Below, piece after piece: positions 31,902 to 39,895 of a DNA stretch of 64,000 bases (position 1 is the stretch's first letter; each line of letters starts with the position of its first letter). This stretch comes from JAJDFU01 sp964641965. Lineage in GTDB: Bacteria > Bacteroidota > Bacteroidia > Chitinophagales > Saprospiraceae. The DNA lies in the NCBI GenBank assembly GCA_964641965.1, contig CAZXLD010000009.1, positions 47,697 to 111,696 on the forward strand, given 5' to 3'. The notes under the pieces were generated by a model. That model was given only the letters and a program-made list of their open reading frames with translations, was not told where the DNA came from and did not search any database. The translations under genes and the position numbers were made by a program.

Positions 31902-32959
31902 GGATTAACGGAAGATAGGATGGCCTCGGGAAAAGTCAGTTGCTCCAGTACATTGGTCACCTTCTCCAGCATAGATGTAGTGAAATCCAGGTGGGTAACC
32001 ATTCTTATCGTCTGCGGACCGAAAGCACTTGCCCGCACCCCGGCTTTGGCCAAACTAGCCAAAAACGAAGCAGAACTTAACCCCCCTTCCAGATCGAACA
32101 AAATGATGTTCGTTTCAACAGGGTACACCCGCTTAATGTAATCCAAGCTTTCCAGCACGCCCCCCAAGAACTTGGCCTTGTGGTGGTCTTCCTTCAATCG
32201 ATCTACCTGATGTTGTAAGGCAAATAACCCCGCTGCACCTAAATAGCCGGCTTGCCTCATGCCTCCACCCATTGCTTTTCGTACCCGCCTGGCTTCTCGA
32301 ATAAATTCCGAACGCCCCAGAAGCAAAGAACCTACGGGAGCACCCAGCCCTTTGCTCAGGCATATAGATATACTGTCCATTGCCTTTCCCCAATCCTTTG
32401 GATCTTCTTCAGTCTCTGCCAATGCATTGAACAGGCGAGCTCCATCCAGATGCAATTTCAATCCGTTTTTTCGACACACCTCTTGAATGGCCTGGACTTG
32501 CTCCAATCGATAGATGCTTCCACCTGCTTTATTGCAGGTATTTTCAAGGACAACCAACCGGGTCCGAGGCAACCAATCATAAGGCGCTTTGATGGCGGCC
32601 TCTACCTGAGCAGCCGTCAATCGACCCCGGTCTCCTTTTAACAGGTTTACGGCTACCCCGGAATGAAAGGCATAACCGCCCACTTCATACTGATAAATAT
32701 GGGAGTATTCGTCACATATGACTTCGTCCAATGGCCGGGTATGCACCTTGATCGCAATTTGGTTGGTCATGGTACCTGATGGACAAAACAGAGCTGCTTC
32801 CATACCAAACAAATCTGCTCCATAAGCTTCCAATGTTTTCAGCGAAGGGTCCTCGCCAAATACATCATCTCCGACTGGTGCTTTCCACATGGCCTCCAGC
32901 ATCCCGGGCGTTGGTTGGGTAACTGTATCTGAGATTAGGTCAATTCTGTCCATTTCCAT
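31898..32959 (-). CDS. ltaE: Low-specificity L-threonine aldolase
   Basis: A 353-aa PLP enzyme cleaving threonine (and allo-threonine) to glycine and acetaldehyde. ATG at 32959 (MEMDRIDLISDTVTQPTPGM) begins with the family's conserved N-terminus. VGDDVFGEDPSLKTLE and FCPSGTMTNQIAI hold the cofactor, NTCNKAGGSIYRLEQ and LHLDGARLFNAL follow, and the PLP lysine is in SICLSKGLGAPVGSLLLG (about residue 200). The long open frame to 33208 runs over dapF in another frame and is not real coding. It overlaps the dapF stop by 20 bp and is likely co-transcribed with it. Confidence 0.94.
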   Translation of the reverse strand: MEMDRIDLISDTVTQPTPGMLEAMWKAPVGDDVFGEDPSLKTLEAYGADLFGMEAALFCPSGTMTNQIAIKVHTRPLDEVICDEYSHIYQYEVGGYAFHSGVAVNLLKGDRGRLTAAQVEAAIKAPYDWLPRTRLVVLENTCNKAGGSIYRLEQVQAIQEVCRKNGLKLHLDGARLFNALAETEEDPKDWGKAMDSISICLSKGLGAPVGSLLLGRSEFIREARRVRKAMGGGMRQAGYLGAAGLFALQHQVDRLKEDHHKAKFLGGVLESLDYIKRVYPVETNIILFDLEGGLSSASFLASLAKAGVRASAFGPQTIRMVTHLDFTTSMLEKVTNVLEQLTFPEAILSSVNP

Positions 32960-33752
32960 AATCTGTAATATCAATTGTTCCTTCAAATACCTTCTTTGCA
33001 GGGCCACAAAGCCAAATATCGGAAAAACGGTTTCCCACTTGTCGAAAACGAACTTCCAGAATGCCGCCCTTGGTCTGTACGTTAATGGAACCTTCGTGCT
33101 TTTGTTCGTCCAGCACATAGGATAAAGCTGCTGCCGTAACACCTGTGCCGCAGGAGAGGGTTTCTGCTTCCACTCCCCGCTCGTAGGTGGCCATACGAAT
33201 CCCGGCATCTGTTTTCTCTACAAAATTCACATTGGCACCTTCCTCCCCATAAGGACTACCATATCGAATACGCCTCCCTTCCTCGTTTACCAGAACCAAA
33301 TCTAATGCATCGACAAATTGAACATGATGCGGAGAGCCTGTATCCATAAAGAAATACCCATTTCCTTTGGTCACCTGGTCCACCGGGTTCATTTGGAGAT
33401 GTACATAGTTACTCTCGTGATTAATTTCGGCTCGGTGAGGTCCGTCAAAGGCCTTAAAGTGACAAGTCGAGCCAATCCGCCCCAGTGCGTGGGCAAATGC
33501 TACGGTACATCGCCCCCCATTGCCACACATGCTACCTGGCCGACCATCTGCATTGTAATAATCCATTCGGAAATCAAATCCGTCTTCATCCGCCAGAATG
33601 ATCAGGCCATCAGCCCCCACTCCAAAATGCCGATCACAAACCAATCGGATCTGTTCCTTGGTCAGTATGGATTGGGAAGGTAGTTTGCGACCATCTAACA
33701 GCACAAAGTCATTACCCGTACCCTGGTATTTGTGGAAATGTATGGTATTCAT
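32940..33752 (-). CDS. dapF: Diaminopimelate epimerase
   Basis: A 270-aa cofactor-free epimerase converting LL- to meso-diaminopimelate for lysine and peptidoglycan. It opens with IHFHKYQGTGNDFVLLDGR. The two catalytic cysteines lie in MCGNGGRC (about residue 75) and ETLSCGTGVTAAALSY (about 205). Both halves of the pseudo-symmetric fold are full length. It starts 4 bp inside the end of the upstream small membrane-protein gene and overlaps the threonine aldolase gene, so three genes form one transcript. Confidence 0.95.
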   Translation of the reverse strand: MNTIHFHKYQGTGNDFVLLDGRKLPSQSILTKEQIRLVCDRHFGVGADGLIILADEDGFDFRMDYYNADGRPGSMCGNGGRCTVAFAHALGRIGSTCHFKAFDGPHRAEINHESNYVHLQMNPVDQVTKGNGYFFMDTGSPHHVQFVDALDLVLVNEEGRRIRYGSPYGEEGANVNFVEKTDAGIRMATYERGVEAETLSCGTGVTAAALSYVLDEQKHEGSINVQTKGGILEVRFRQVGNRFSDIWLCGPAKKVFEGTIDITDYGNGQN

Positions 33753-33964
33753 CGATTCAATTCTTCTAAAGAGTCTGTTTCTGTCTTGGGATCGGAAGAC
33801 TCTTCTAATTCAAAGCCAACAGGCACATCGAGAGCATAATGACGGTATGCAATGACAGATAAAAAAGCCAACAAAACGACTAAGCCAATCAGAGAGATCC
33901 GCCATCCAAAAATATTTCCGATATAATCCCCATCCATGGGATCTGGTTTTGATTCTTTGCTCAT
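33749..33964 (-). CDS. Small single-span membrane protein, unknown
   Basis: A 71-aa protein with one membrane helix (about residues 22-44, ISLIGLVVLLAFLSVIAYRHY) between a short polar N-terminus (MSKESKPDPMDGDYIGNIFGW) and an acidic C-terminal tail. Its stop overlaps the dapF start by 4 bp (33749-33752), so the genes are translationally coupled. I do not recognise the family. The place ahead of dapF suggests only operon membership, not function. Confidence 0.6.
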   Translation of the reverse strand: MSKESKPDPMDGDYIGNIFGWRISLIGLVVLLAFLSVIAYRHYALDVPVGFELEESSDPKTETDSLEELNR

Positions 33965-34251
33965 TTAATCGAAATTACGAAGACTGTCAGACTCCCCACC
34001 AACCACTTATTTGCTGCAGTGTCCAGGGATTTCCCTCGAAGATAGAAAGTCCAGGTATTGCAACATTAAATAAGGTTGAAACGTTGGTCAGAATACATTC
34101 TTGAAGAGTTGCCACACCCAAATTGATATTTAAGGAATATCTTAGGATTTATCCTTTTGTTGTCCCAAATACCGGCCCGAACCAAAGGCCTCCAAGGCTT
34201 TTCTTGTAAAATTGAAGTGAAGGTGCTATTTTAAATTTATAATTTAAATCG

Positions 34252-35694
34252 ATGAACAGGGCGATCCTTCTTGTATTGCTTTCTTCTTTGTTGAGTTCAG
34301 TCTTGGCAATCTTCTTGTATCGCCAATTCGAGCATCCCCGTGAGATCATTATCCGGGAGTCCATCCCTGTTCGTTACACAGGTGGTGATGACCCTTTGAT
34401 TCGGAGAAAGCCGACACCTTCTTTAATTCTCCCCTCAGCGCCAACCAATTTCATTTCGGCGGCCGAGTTTGCCATTCCAGGGGTGGTCAATATCAGTACC
34501 AAACAAAAAGGCCGGGTATTTAATTTTTGGGAATCAACAAGCCAGGGTAGTTCCTCCGGTTCCGGAGTTATTATTTCAGCTGATGGGTACATAGTCACAA
34601 ATAATCATGTGATTGAGGACGGAGATGAAATTGAAGTCACACTCGCAGATAAACGGGAGTTTACCGCTGAATTGTTGGGTACAGACCCCGGTACAGATTT
34701 AGCTCTACTCAAAATTGAAGCAGACGGTCTACCCCATCTAAATTTTGGTGATTCCGACAGTTTGCGTATAGGGGCGTGGGTATTGGCCGTTGGCAATCCT
34801 TTTAACCTGGAAAGCACGGTTACTGCAGGTATCGTTAGCGCAAAGGGAAGGAGTATAAACCGATTGGAAGGGCCAGATCGCATAGAATCCTTCATTCAAA
34901 CTGACGCAGCGGTCAATCCCGGTAATAGTGGAGGGGCACTCATAAATACGCGAGGCCAATTGATCGGCATCAACACCGCGATCATTACTCGGTCCGGGCA
35001 ATACGAAGGGTACTCTTTTGCCGTTCCGTCCAATCTCGTTCAGAAAGTAATCCGAGATCTTCGGGATTATGGAATGGTACAGCGTGGGCTGCTTGGGGTT
35101 TTTATCAATGAAATGAATAGCGAACGCGCCAAATCCTTGGGGCTCAATGCGATTGAAGGTGTATATATCAGTCGGGTAAGCCCTGGAAGCGGAGCCGAAG
35201 ATGCAGGCCTACAAAAAGGAGACGTAATTGTAGCGATCAACGGGGTCAAAACCAAAACGCTTCCTGAAATGCAGGAACAGGTGGGCAGGTTCAGGCCCGG
35301 CAATACGATTACCATATCCTACATTCGGAATCAGAAAACCTATAAGGTTGATGTAATTTTAAAGAACAAATTGAATTCTACCAGTCTGGTCTCTGCCCGA
35401 AACGAACAGATGCTCGAAGATATTGGCTTCGAGTTACGCAACCTGACCCCCGATGAACACAAGCGATTATCCTCCTCGGGCGTAATGGTAGTGAGTATCG
35501 ATCGTGGGAGCCTAATCGATAAAACCAATATGATGCCCGGTTTTATCATTACCAGTCTGGATGGCAGTCCTACTCCAAATGTGGAAAAGCTGATCGAAGC
35601 CCTTCGCAGCACCGACGGTCAGACACAACTCAAGGGGCTATACGAGGAGTTTCCCGGAGAGTATACCTACCAGTTTGATATGGAAGTTAAATAG
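34252..35694 (+). CDS. HtrA/DegP-type periplasmic serine protease
   Basis: A 480-aa protein. An uncleaved or cleavable hydrophobic N-terminus (AILLVLLSSLLSSVLAIFLY) exports it. The trypsin-like domain has the complete triad: His in TNNHVIEDGDE (about 119), Asp in TDLALLKIE (about 149) and Ser in NPGNSGGALINTRGQLIGINTAI (about 225). Two PDZ domains follow (about 275-370 and 385-475). It degrades or refolds misfolded envelope proteins. Relevant here, Bacteroidota that export many T9SS proteins usually have such a protease. It has its own terminator, at 35724-35756. Confidence 0.94.
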   Translation: MNRAILLVLLSSLLSSVLAIFLYRQFEHPREIIIRESIPVRYTGGDDPLIRRKPTPSLILPSAPTNFISAAEFAIPGVVNISTKQKGRVFNFWESTSQGSSSGSGVIISADGYIVTNNHVIEDGDEIEVTLADKREFTAELLGTDPGTDLALLKIEADGLPHLNFGDSDSLRIGAWVLAVGNPFNLESTVTAGIVSAKGRSINRLEGPDRIESFIQTDAAVNPGNSGGALINTRGQLIGINTAIITRSGQYEGYSFAVPSNLVQKVIRDLRDYGMVQRGLLGVFINEMNSERAKSLGLNAIEGVYISRVSPGSGAEDAGLQKGDVIVAINGVKTKTLPEMQEQVGRFRPGNTITISYIRNQKTYKVDVILKNKLNSTSLVSARNEQMLEDIGFELRNLTPDEHKRLSSSGVMVVSIDRGSLIDKTNMMPGFIITSLDGSPTPNVEKLIEALRSTDGQTQLKGLYEEFPGEYTYQFDMEVK

Positions 35695-35723
35695 GTAGAT
35701 GTTACTAAAAACCTATTCAGAAA

Positions 35724-35756
35724 GGACCCTACAAGCAGACTTGTGGGGTCTTTTTT
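35724..35756 (+). terminator. Terminator of the HtrA gene
   Basis: GGACCCTACAAG pairs with CTTGTGGGGTC (with a U-G pair) and runs into six T. It lies between the protease stop and the carboxylase ATG at 35791. Confidence 0.85.
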
Positions 35757-35790
35757 GTTAATTTCCGCTACTGGAAATGCCCAAACCAAA

Positions 35791-37425
35791 ATGACTAAAA
35801 AAGAAATCGAGAAGAATCAGTTTGAAGATCATATGAAGCTCCTGCTCAGTCGGCTGGATCATGAATTCCAGCAAGTAAAACTTGGTGGCGGAGCCAAAAA
35901 GATCAAAAAGCAGCATCAAAAGGGCAAGCTTACAGCTCGGGAACGTATTGCCGCCTTACTGGATGAGGGTACGGAATTTACTGAAATAGGTGCCTTTGCA
36001 GGGCACAATATGTACCAGGAATATGGGGGCTGTCCTTCTGGCGGCGTCGTTACTGGCTTAGGTCGGGTGTCAAACCGGCTTTGTATGATCGTAGCCAATG
36101 ATGCTACGGTTAAAGCCGGGGCCTGGTTTCCCATAACAGGCAAGAAAAATCTCCGGGCACAGGAAATTGCCATGGAAAATTACCTTCCTATCATTTATCT
36201 CGTAGATAGCGCCGGTGTGTTTCTTCCCATGCAGGATGAGATCTTTCCCGATAAGGAACATTTTGGCAGGATATTTCGCAATAATGCGATTATGTCGAGC
36301 CGAGGAATTCCCCAAATTGCTGCGATCATGGGAAGCTGTGTGGCAGGAGGAGCCTATTTACCCATCATGAGTGATGAGTCCCTGATCGTGGAGGGGACCG
36401 GATCTATTTTTTTAGCTGGTCCCTACTTGGTGAAAGCCGCAATCGGAGAAGACATCGATCAGGAAACGCTTGGAGGAGCAACTACGCAAACGGAAATCTC
36501 GGGGATATGCGACTATAAAATGCCGGATGATGAAACCTGCCTGACTACCATTCGCGACCTGGTAAGCCAGATGGGGCACACCCCCGTTCTTGGCTTTGAT
36601 CGTATTGAGCCGACTGCTCCCAGGAGGGCTTCGGAGGAAATCCTCCAGATTTTCCCTGATAATCCGACCAAGCCCTATCGAATGGAGGAAATCCTGGAAT
36701 GTTTGGTGGATGATTCCAAGCTTACTTATTATAAAAAGGATTTTGGGAAAACGCTGCTTTGCGCCTACGCCAGAATTGATGGTTGGTCGGTGGGAATAGT
36801 GGCCAACAGCCGCGTAGTGACCCGGAACAAGAAAGGGGAAATGCAATTTGGAGGTGTCATTTACTCTGATTCTGCCGATAAAGCCGCCCGGTTTATCATG
36901 AATTGTAATCAGAAAAAAATCCCTCTGGTTTTTTTACATGATGTTACCGGGTTTATGGTCGGATCACGTTCGGAGCATGGCGGTATTATCAAGGACGGGG
37001 CCAAAATGGTCAATGCAGTTAGTAATTCTACTGTTCCTAAAATTTCAATTGTACTTGGCAATTCATACGGAGCAGGCAATTATGCGATGTGTGGAAAGGC
37101 GTACGATCCCCGTCTGATTGCAGCTTGGCCAACGGCAAAAATTGCCGTTATGGGTGGGGCACAAGCAGCTAAAACACTATTGCAAATCCAGGTTGCTGGA
37201 AAAAAAGCCAAAGGAGAGGAAATAGCCGCTGAGGAGGAAAAAAAGCTACTAAAGGAGATCACTGATAAATATGAAGCCCAAACCTCTCCTTACTACGCAG
37301 CTGCCCGTTTGTGGGTAGATGCCATAATTGACCCCCGAACGACCAGACAATTTATTTCAACCGGCATTGAAGCCGCTAGTCATGGTAAACTTGAAACCTT
37401 CAATGTGGGGGTTATTCAAACCTAA
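35791..37425 (+). CDS. Acyl-CoA carboxylase, carboxyltransferase (beta) subunit
   Basis: A 544-aa biotin-dependent carboxyltransferase. ATG at 35791 (MTKKEIEKNQFEDHMK) follows the previous gene's terminator; the open frame upstream starts within that terminator and is not real. The N-terminal part has KLTARERIAALLDEGTEFTEIGAF and GVVTGLGRVSNRLCMIVANDATVKAGAWFP. The two oxyanion regions are MGSCVAGGAYLPIMSDE and NSYGAGNYAMCGKAYDPR. It carries the carboxyl group from biotin to propionyl-CoA or a branched 3-methylcrotonyl-type acyl-CoA; which one is not certain. The biotin carboxylase (alpha) subunit is not next to it. Confidence 0.9.
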   Translation: MTKKEIEKNQFEDHMKLLLSRLDHEFQQVKLGGGAKKIKKQHQKGKLTARERIAALLDEGTEFTEIGAFAGHNMYQEYGGCPSGGVVTGLGRVSNRLCMIVANDATVKAGAWFPITGKKNLRAQEIAMENYLPIIYLVDSAGVFLPMQDEIFPDKEHFGRIFRNNAIMSSRGIPQIAAIMGSCVAGGAYLPIMSDESLIVEGTGSIFLAGPYLVKAAIGEDIDQETLGGATTQTEISGICDYKMPDDETCLTTIRDLVSQMGHTPVLGFDRIEPTAPRRASEEILQIFPDNPTKPYRMEEILECLVDDSKLTYYKKDFGKTLLCAYARIDGWSVGIVANSRVVTRNKKGEMQFGGVIYSDSADKAARFIMNCNQKKIPLVFLHDVTGFMVGSRSEHGGIIKDGAKMVNAVSNSTVPKISIVLGNSYGAGNYAMCGKAYDPRLIAAWPTAKIAVMGGAQAAKTLLQIQVAGKKAKGEEIAAEEEKKLLKEITDKYEAQTSPYYAAARLWVDAIIDPRTTRQFISTGIEAASHGKLETFNVGVIQT

Positions 37426-37467
37426 ATCTATTTTCGGCTTATAGTTGTATGGATATAAAAGGAATTT

Positions 37468-37596
37468 ATGAAATGGTCAACCGAGAATTTTAAAACCTGG
37501 CTAAAGCGTCTGGGGTTAGTCGGTTTCCTGTTCTTCTTGATAAAAGGACTCGTCTGGGTAGCTATTTTTGTAGGCATTGGAAAATGTGCACTCTAA
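37468..37596 (+). CDS. 42-aa single-span membrane protein, conserved in Bacteroidota
   Basis: A micro-gene, ATG at 37468 to TAA at 37594-37596. The start is WSTENFKTWLKRLGLVG and then comes a membrane helix (FLFFLIKGLVWVAIFVGI) ending in KCAL. The pattern of aromatic/basic N-terminus, KxWLKxLGxxGFLFFLIKGLxW and short tail is one I know from many Bacteroidota genomes as a tiny hypothetical protein. It lies 42 bp after the carboxylase gene, in the same direction, and its end overlaps the region before the next secreted-protein gene. Below usual gene-calling limits; function unknown. Confidence 0.7.
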   Translation: MKWSTENFKTWLKRLGLVGFLFFLIKGLVWVAIFVGIGKCAL

Positions 37597-37612
37597 AATT
37601 GAACCCGCCTAC

Positions 37613-38647
37613 ATGTGTTACAATATCTTGCCTATCACCCTACTGCTCTGGCTATGGCCCGGTTTTATCTTGGCCCAAGAGGTAATTGAGTTACAAAACC
37701 CGTCACTCGAAGGTCGACCATCTACGGGAAAAGTTCCTCCCGGCTGGTATTTCTGCGGCTCCAAAAAAGGAAATGTACCCGATCTTCATCCCGGAAATTT
37801 TTTTCAGGTCGATAAGCAGCCAAGGGCTGGAAAATCTTATGTCGGTTTGGTGGCACTACCTACAGGTAACAAAGGTGCTATTGGTCAGTTGCTATCACAG
37901 CCTATGGTGGCTGGCCAATGCTACGAGTTATCCCTGTTCGCAGCCAGGGCTTCCGACTACGTGGCAGCCCTTCCCACAACCCGCGAACCGATTAATTTCA
38001 ATCAACCATTAATGCTGGAACTATACGGTTCCACGGAAGCTTGTACCAATACGCAATTGCTAGCCGTGGCCGGCCCTGTTTTATATCCCGATTGGATCTT
38101 ATACCGCTTTCAATTCCAACCTGCTAACCATTTTACCCACCTAATGATCCGGGTAAATTACCAGACAACCGACAAAAATTATCCCGGAAATGTATTGCTG
38201 GATCAAATTTCAGCCTTATTCCCAATAGATTGTCAAAGCAGTAAACACTTAGTCACTCCCGATACCTTACAAACCGTTCCCATAGGCAGTAAGCAAGCCT
38301 GGGTAGCTTATGTTAAATCCAACGCCGGCTGCTTGGAGTTTGCTGCGGGTACGCCTCATCTGAAAAAAGCCGCCTATTACTGGCAGGATAGTCAGTTTCT
38401 GCTCTACGGCAATGTATACTTACATAGCTTGGCATTAGCCATGAAGTACTTTCCCGACCAAATATTGGAAATTGTTATTAAAGGAGAATCCAGTAAGGTT
38501 CGAAGGAATCGAAAACAACAAATTCGAAAAGCCTGGAAAGAATTGGGTGTATCGGGCAAGCAGGTTCAAATTCGAACGAGCAAACGAAAAAAAACCATTT
38601 CTCGAAACTGGATTGAGAATCAATGGGTCCGGGTTCGATTGAAATAA
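37613..38647 (+). CDS. Exported protein with N-terminal carbohydrate-binding-like domain
   Basis: A 344-aa protein. ATG at 37613 gives a signal peptide (MCYNILPITLLLWLWPGFILAQ). Residues about 22-205 resemble a jelly-roll carbohydrate-binding domain as found on bacterial surface proteins (NPSLEGRPSTGKVPPGWYFCGS, RAGKSYVGLVALPTGNKGAIGQLLSQPMVAGQCYELSLFAARAS). The C-terminal part (about 220-344) ends in a basic stretch. Its segment DQILEIVIKGESSKVRRNRKQQIRKAWKELGVSGKQVQIR loosely recalls an OmpA-type domain, but that is weak. Unknown function. Confidence 0.6.
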   Translation: MCYNILPITLLLWLWPGFILAQEVIELQNPSLEGRPSTGKVPPGWYFCGSKKGNVPDLHPGNFFQVDKQPRAGKSYVGLVALPTGNKGAIGQLLSQPMVAGQCYELSLFAARASDYVAALPTTREPINFNQPLMLELYGSTEACTNTQLLAVAGPVLYPDWILYRFQFQPANHFTHLMIRVNYQTTDKNYPGNVLLDQISALFPIDCQSSKHLVTPDTLQTVPIGSKQAWVAYVKSNAGCLEFAAGTPHLKKAAYYWQDSQFLLYGNVYLHSLALAMKYFPDQILEIVIKGESSKVRRNRKQQIRKAWKELGVSGKQVQIRTSKRKKTISRNWIENQWVRVRLK

Positions 38648-38715
38648 AAGCGCCATTCGATAACCCTCAACCCTTTGAATCCCTATCTGGTTTACCTATT
38701 AGAAAACCTTAATCC

Positions 38716-39081
38716 ATGCATAAGCTCCTGGGGTGTTTATTGATTTTTCTTTTGCTCTCGATGGGTTCTCTATCTGCTCAGCTAAATACTGCTTCGTTGA
38801 TAGAATGGCAATCTTCTAAACCTGCTTTTCAATTTTCTTCTCTCCTGTTGCAGTCGAATAGGCTGCTGGTGGGTCCGTCCTTGCCATCTATCAGCCAATA
38901 TGGGCCCCAAAATGCATTAGCACCGAAAATCTACAGCTATCAAAGCCTATCGCCTTTTTGCAAACTGGATGTCCAATTGGATAAGGTTGCACCGCTCAAT
39001 ATCCGTTTTCGTTTGGGTGAGGTAGAATATGTAGATCGGCTGGAAGGAAAAGGTCCAACCCGGACGGATTATCGTAGATGA
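38716..39081 (+). CDS. Short exported protein, unknown
   Basis: A 121-aa protein with a clear signal peptide (MHKLLGCLLIFLLLSMGSLSAQ). The mature 99 residues are rich in Ser, Leu and Gln (FSSLLLQSNRLLVGPSLPSISQYG) and end in a polar tail. It runs 13 bp into the convergent bshB1 gene, so the last residues read through the end of that gene. No family is recognised. Genes of this type, small exported proteins of about 120 residues with no motif, are common in the phylum. Confidence 0.55.
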   Translation: MHKLLGCLLIFLLLSMGSLSAQLNTASLIEWQSSKPAFQFSSLLLQSNRLLVGPSLPSISQYGPQNALAPKIYSYQSLSPFCKLDVQLDKVAPLNIRFRLGEVEYVDRLEGKGPTRTDYRR

Positions 39082-39800
39082 AACAGGTTAGTTACCCCCG
39101 GCGTTCTGGCCGAAATAAACCCTTCTCCAAACTCAAATCCGGAAGATCTTCCATAGGTTCGGGCTTTAGCTTTGAGAAATTCATAGAAATCTTTTCCGGA
39201 AATAGGGGTGCTGGCTTCTTCAGCATACTGTTGATCTCCTTCAATAAAAAACTGGGACCTGAACGCGCGAACCAACTCCATTTTCTTTTCGATAAAATCC
39301 GTGATATCTACCACAAAGTCAGGAACAAGGTTTTGATCCTGAATGAAATGATAAACGGCCTTTGGCCTCCAGTGTTCCTGCATCTGTCCTTCCTGGCTAT
39401 AGGTTTCAATTTTTTTTAACCCACTTAAAAAACAGGCTTCCAGGCAAATTGCAGCGGCTCGCCCATGGTCGGGGTGGCGATCTTTCGGTGCATTAAGTAA
39501 GACTATCTCCGGGCGGTGAGCACGTATGGGCTGAATAATGGTCTTTAGCGTAGCTTCCGTATGTGAAAAAAAACCATCCAGAAGGTCCAAATTCTCTCTG
39601 AATTCGGCACCCATTAATTCAGCAGCGTGTTTTGCCTCTTCAGTTCGAATTTCAGGCGTACCTCGAGTTCCCAGTTCACCACGCGTCATGTCAACCAATC
39701 CGATCTTTTTCCCAAGCGCAATGTGTTTTAGTAAAGTACCGCTGCAACTCAGTTCTACATCGTCTGGATGAGCTGCAATTGCCAGAATATCTACCTGCAT
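39069..39800 (-). CDS. bshB1: Bacillithiol biosynthesis deacetylase BshB1
   Basis: A 243-aa LmbE-type zinc deacetylase that takes the acetyl group from GlcNAc-malate in bacillithiol synthesis. It opens with VDILAIAAHPDDVELSCSGTLLKH (zinc residues H and DD), then the BshB1 signature DMTRGELGTRGTPEIRTEEA, and later LNAPKDRHPDHGRAA, which supplies the third zinc ligand. Length matches BshB1 more than BshB2. The ypdA gene at 60381-61376, which acts on oxidised bacillithiol, is in the same window, which strengthens the assignment; bshA and bshC are elsewhere. Confidence 0.93.
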   Translation of the reverse strand: MQVDILAIAAHPDDVELSCSGTLLKHIALGKKIGLVDMTRGELGTRGTPEIRTEEAKHAAELMGAEFRENLDLLDGFFSHTEATLKTIIQPIRAHRPEIVLLNAPKDRHPDHGRAAAICLEACFLSGLKKIETYSQEGQMQEHWRPKAVYHFIQDQNLVPDFVVDITDFIEKKMELVRAFRSQFFIEGDQQYAEEASTPISGKDFYEFLKAKARTYGRSSGFEFGEGFISARTPGVTNLFHLR

Positions 39801-39836
39801 AGCTTAGTGTTCTGCCGCGAATGTACCACCATTTAT

Positions 39837-39873
39837 AAAAAATCCCGGCCAGGATGGAAATCGCTGGCCGGGA
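39837..39873 (-). terminator. Terminator of the 1319-aa surface-protein gene
   Basis: Minus strand: TCCCGGCCAG pairs with CTGGCCGGGA over an 11-nt loop, followed by TTTTTT. Very stable, 20 bp past the stop. Confidence 0.9.
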
Positions 39874-39895
39874 CTATAAATAAAAACTAAGTTAT

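Noticed and set aside
32960..33208. N-terminal extension of threonine aldolase
   Set aside because: The extension runs in another frame over dapF, which is a complete, well-conserved gene; the aldolase family starts at MEMDRIDL.
35743..35790. Upstream start of the acyl-CoA carboxylase gene
   Set aside because: It begins with a GTG inside the terminator hairpin of the HtrA gene; homologues start near ATG 35791.
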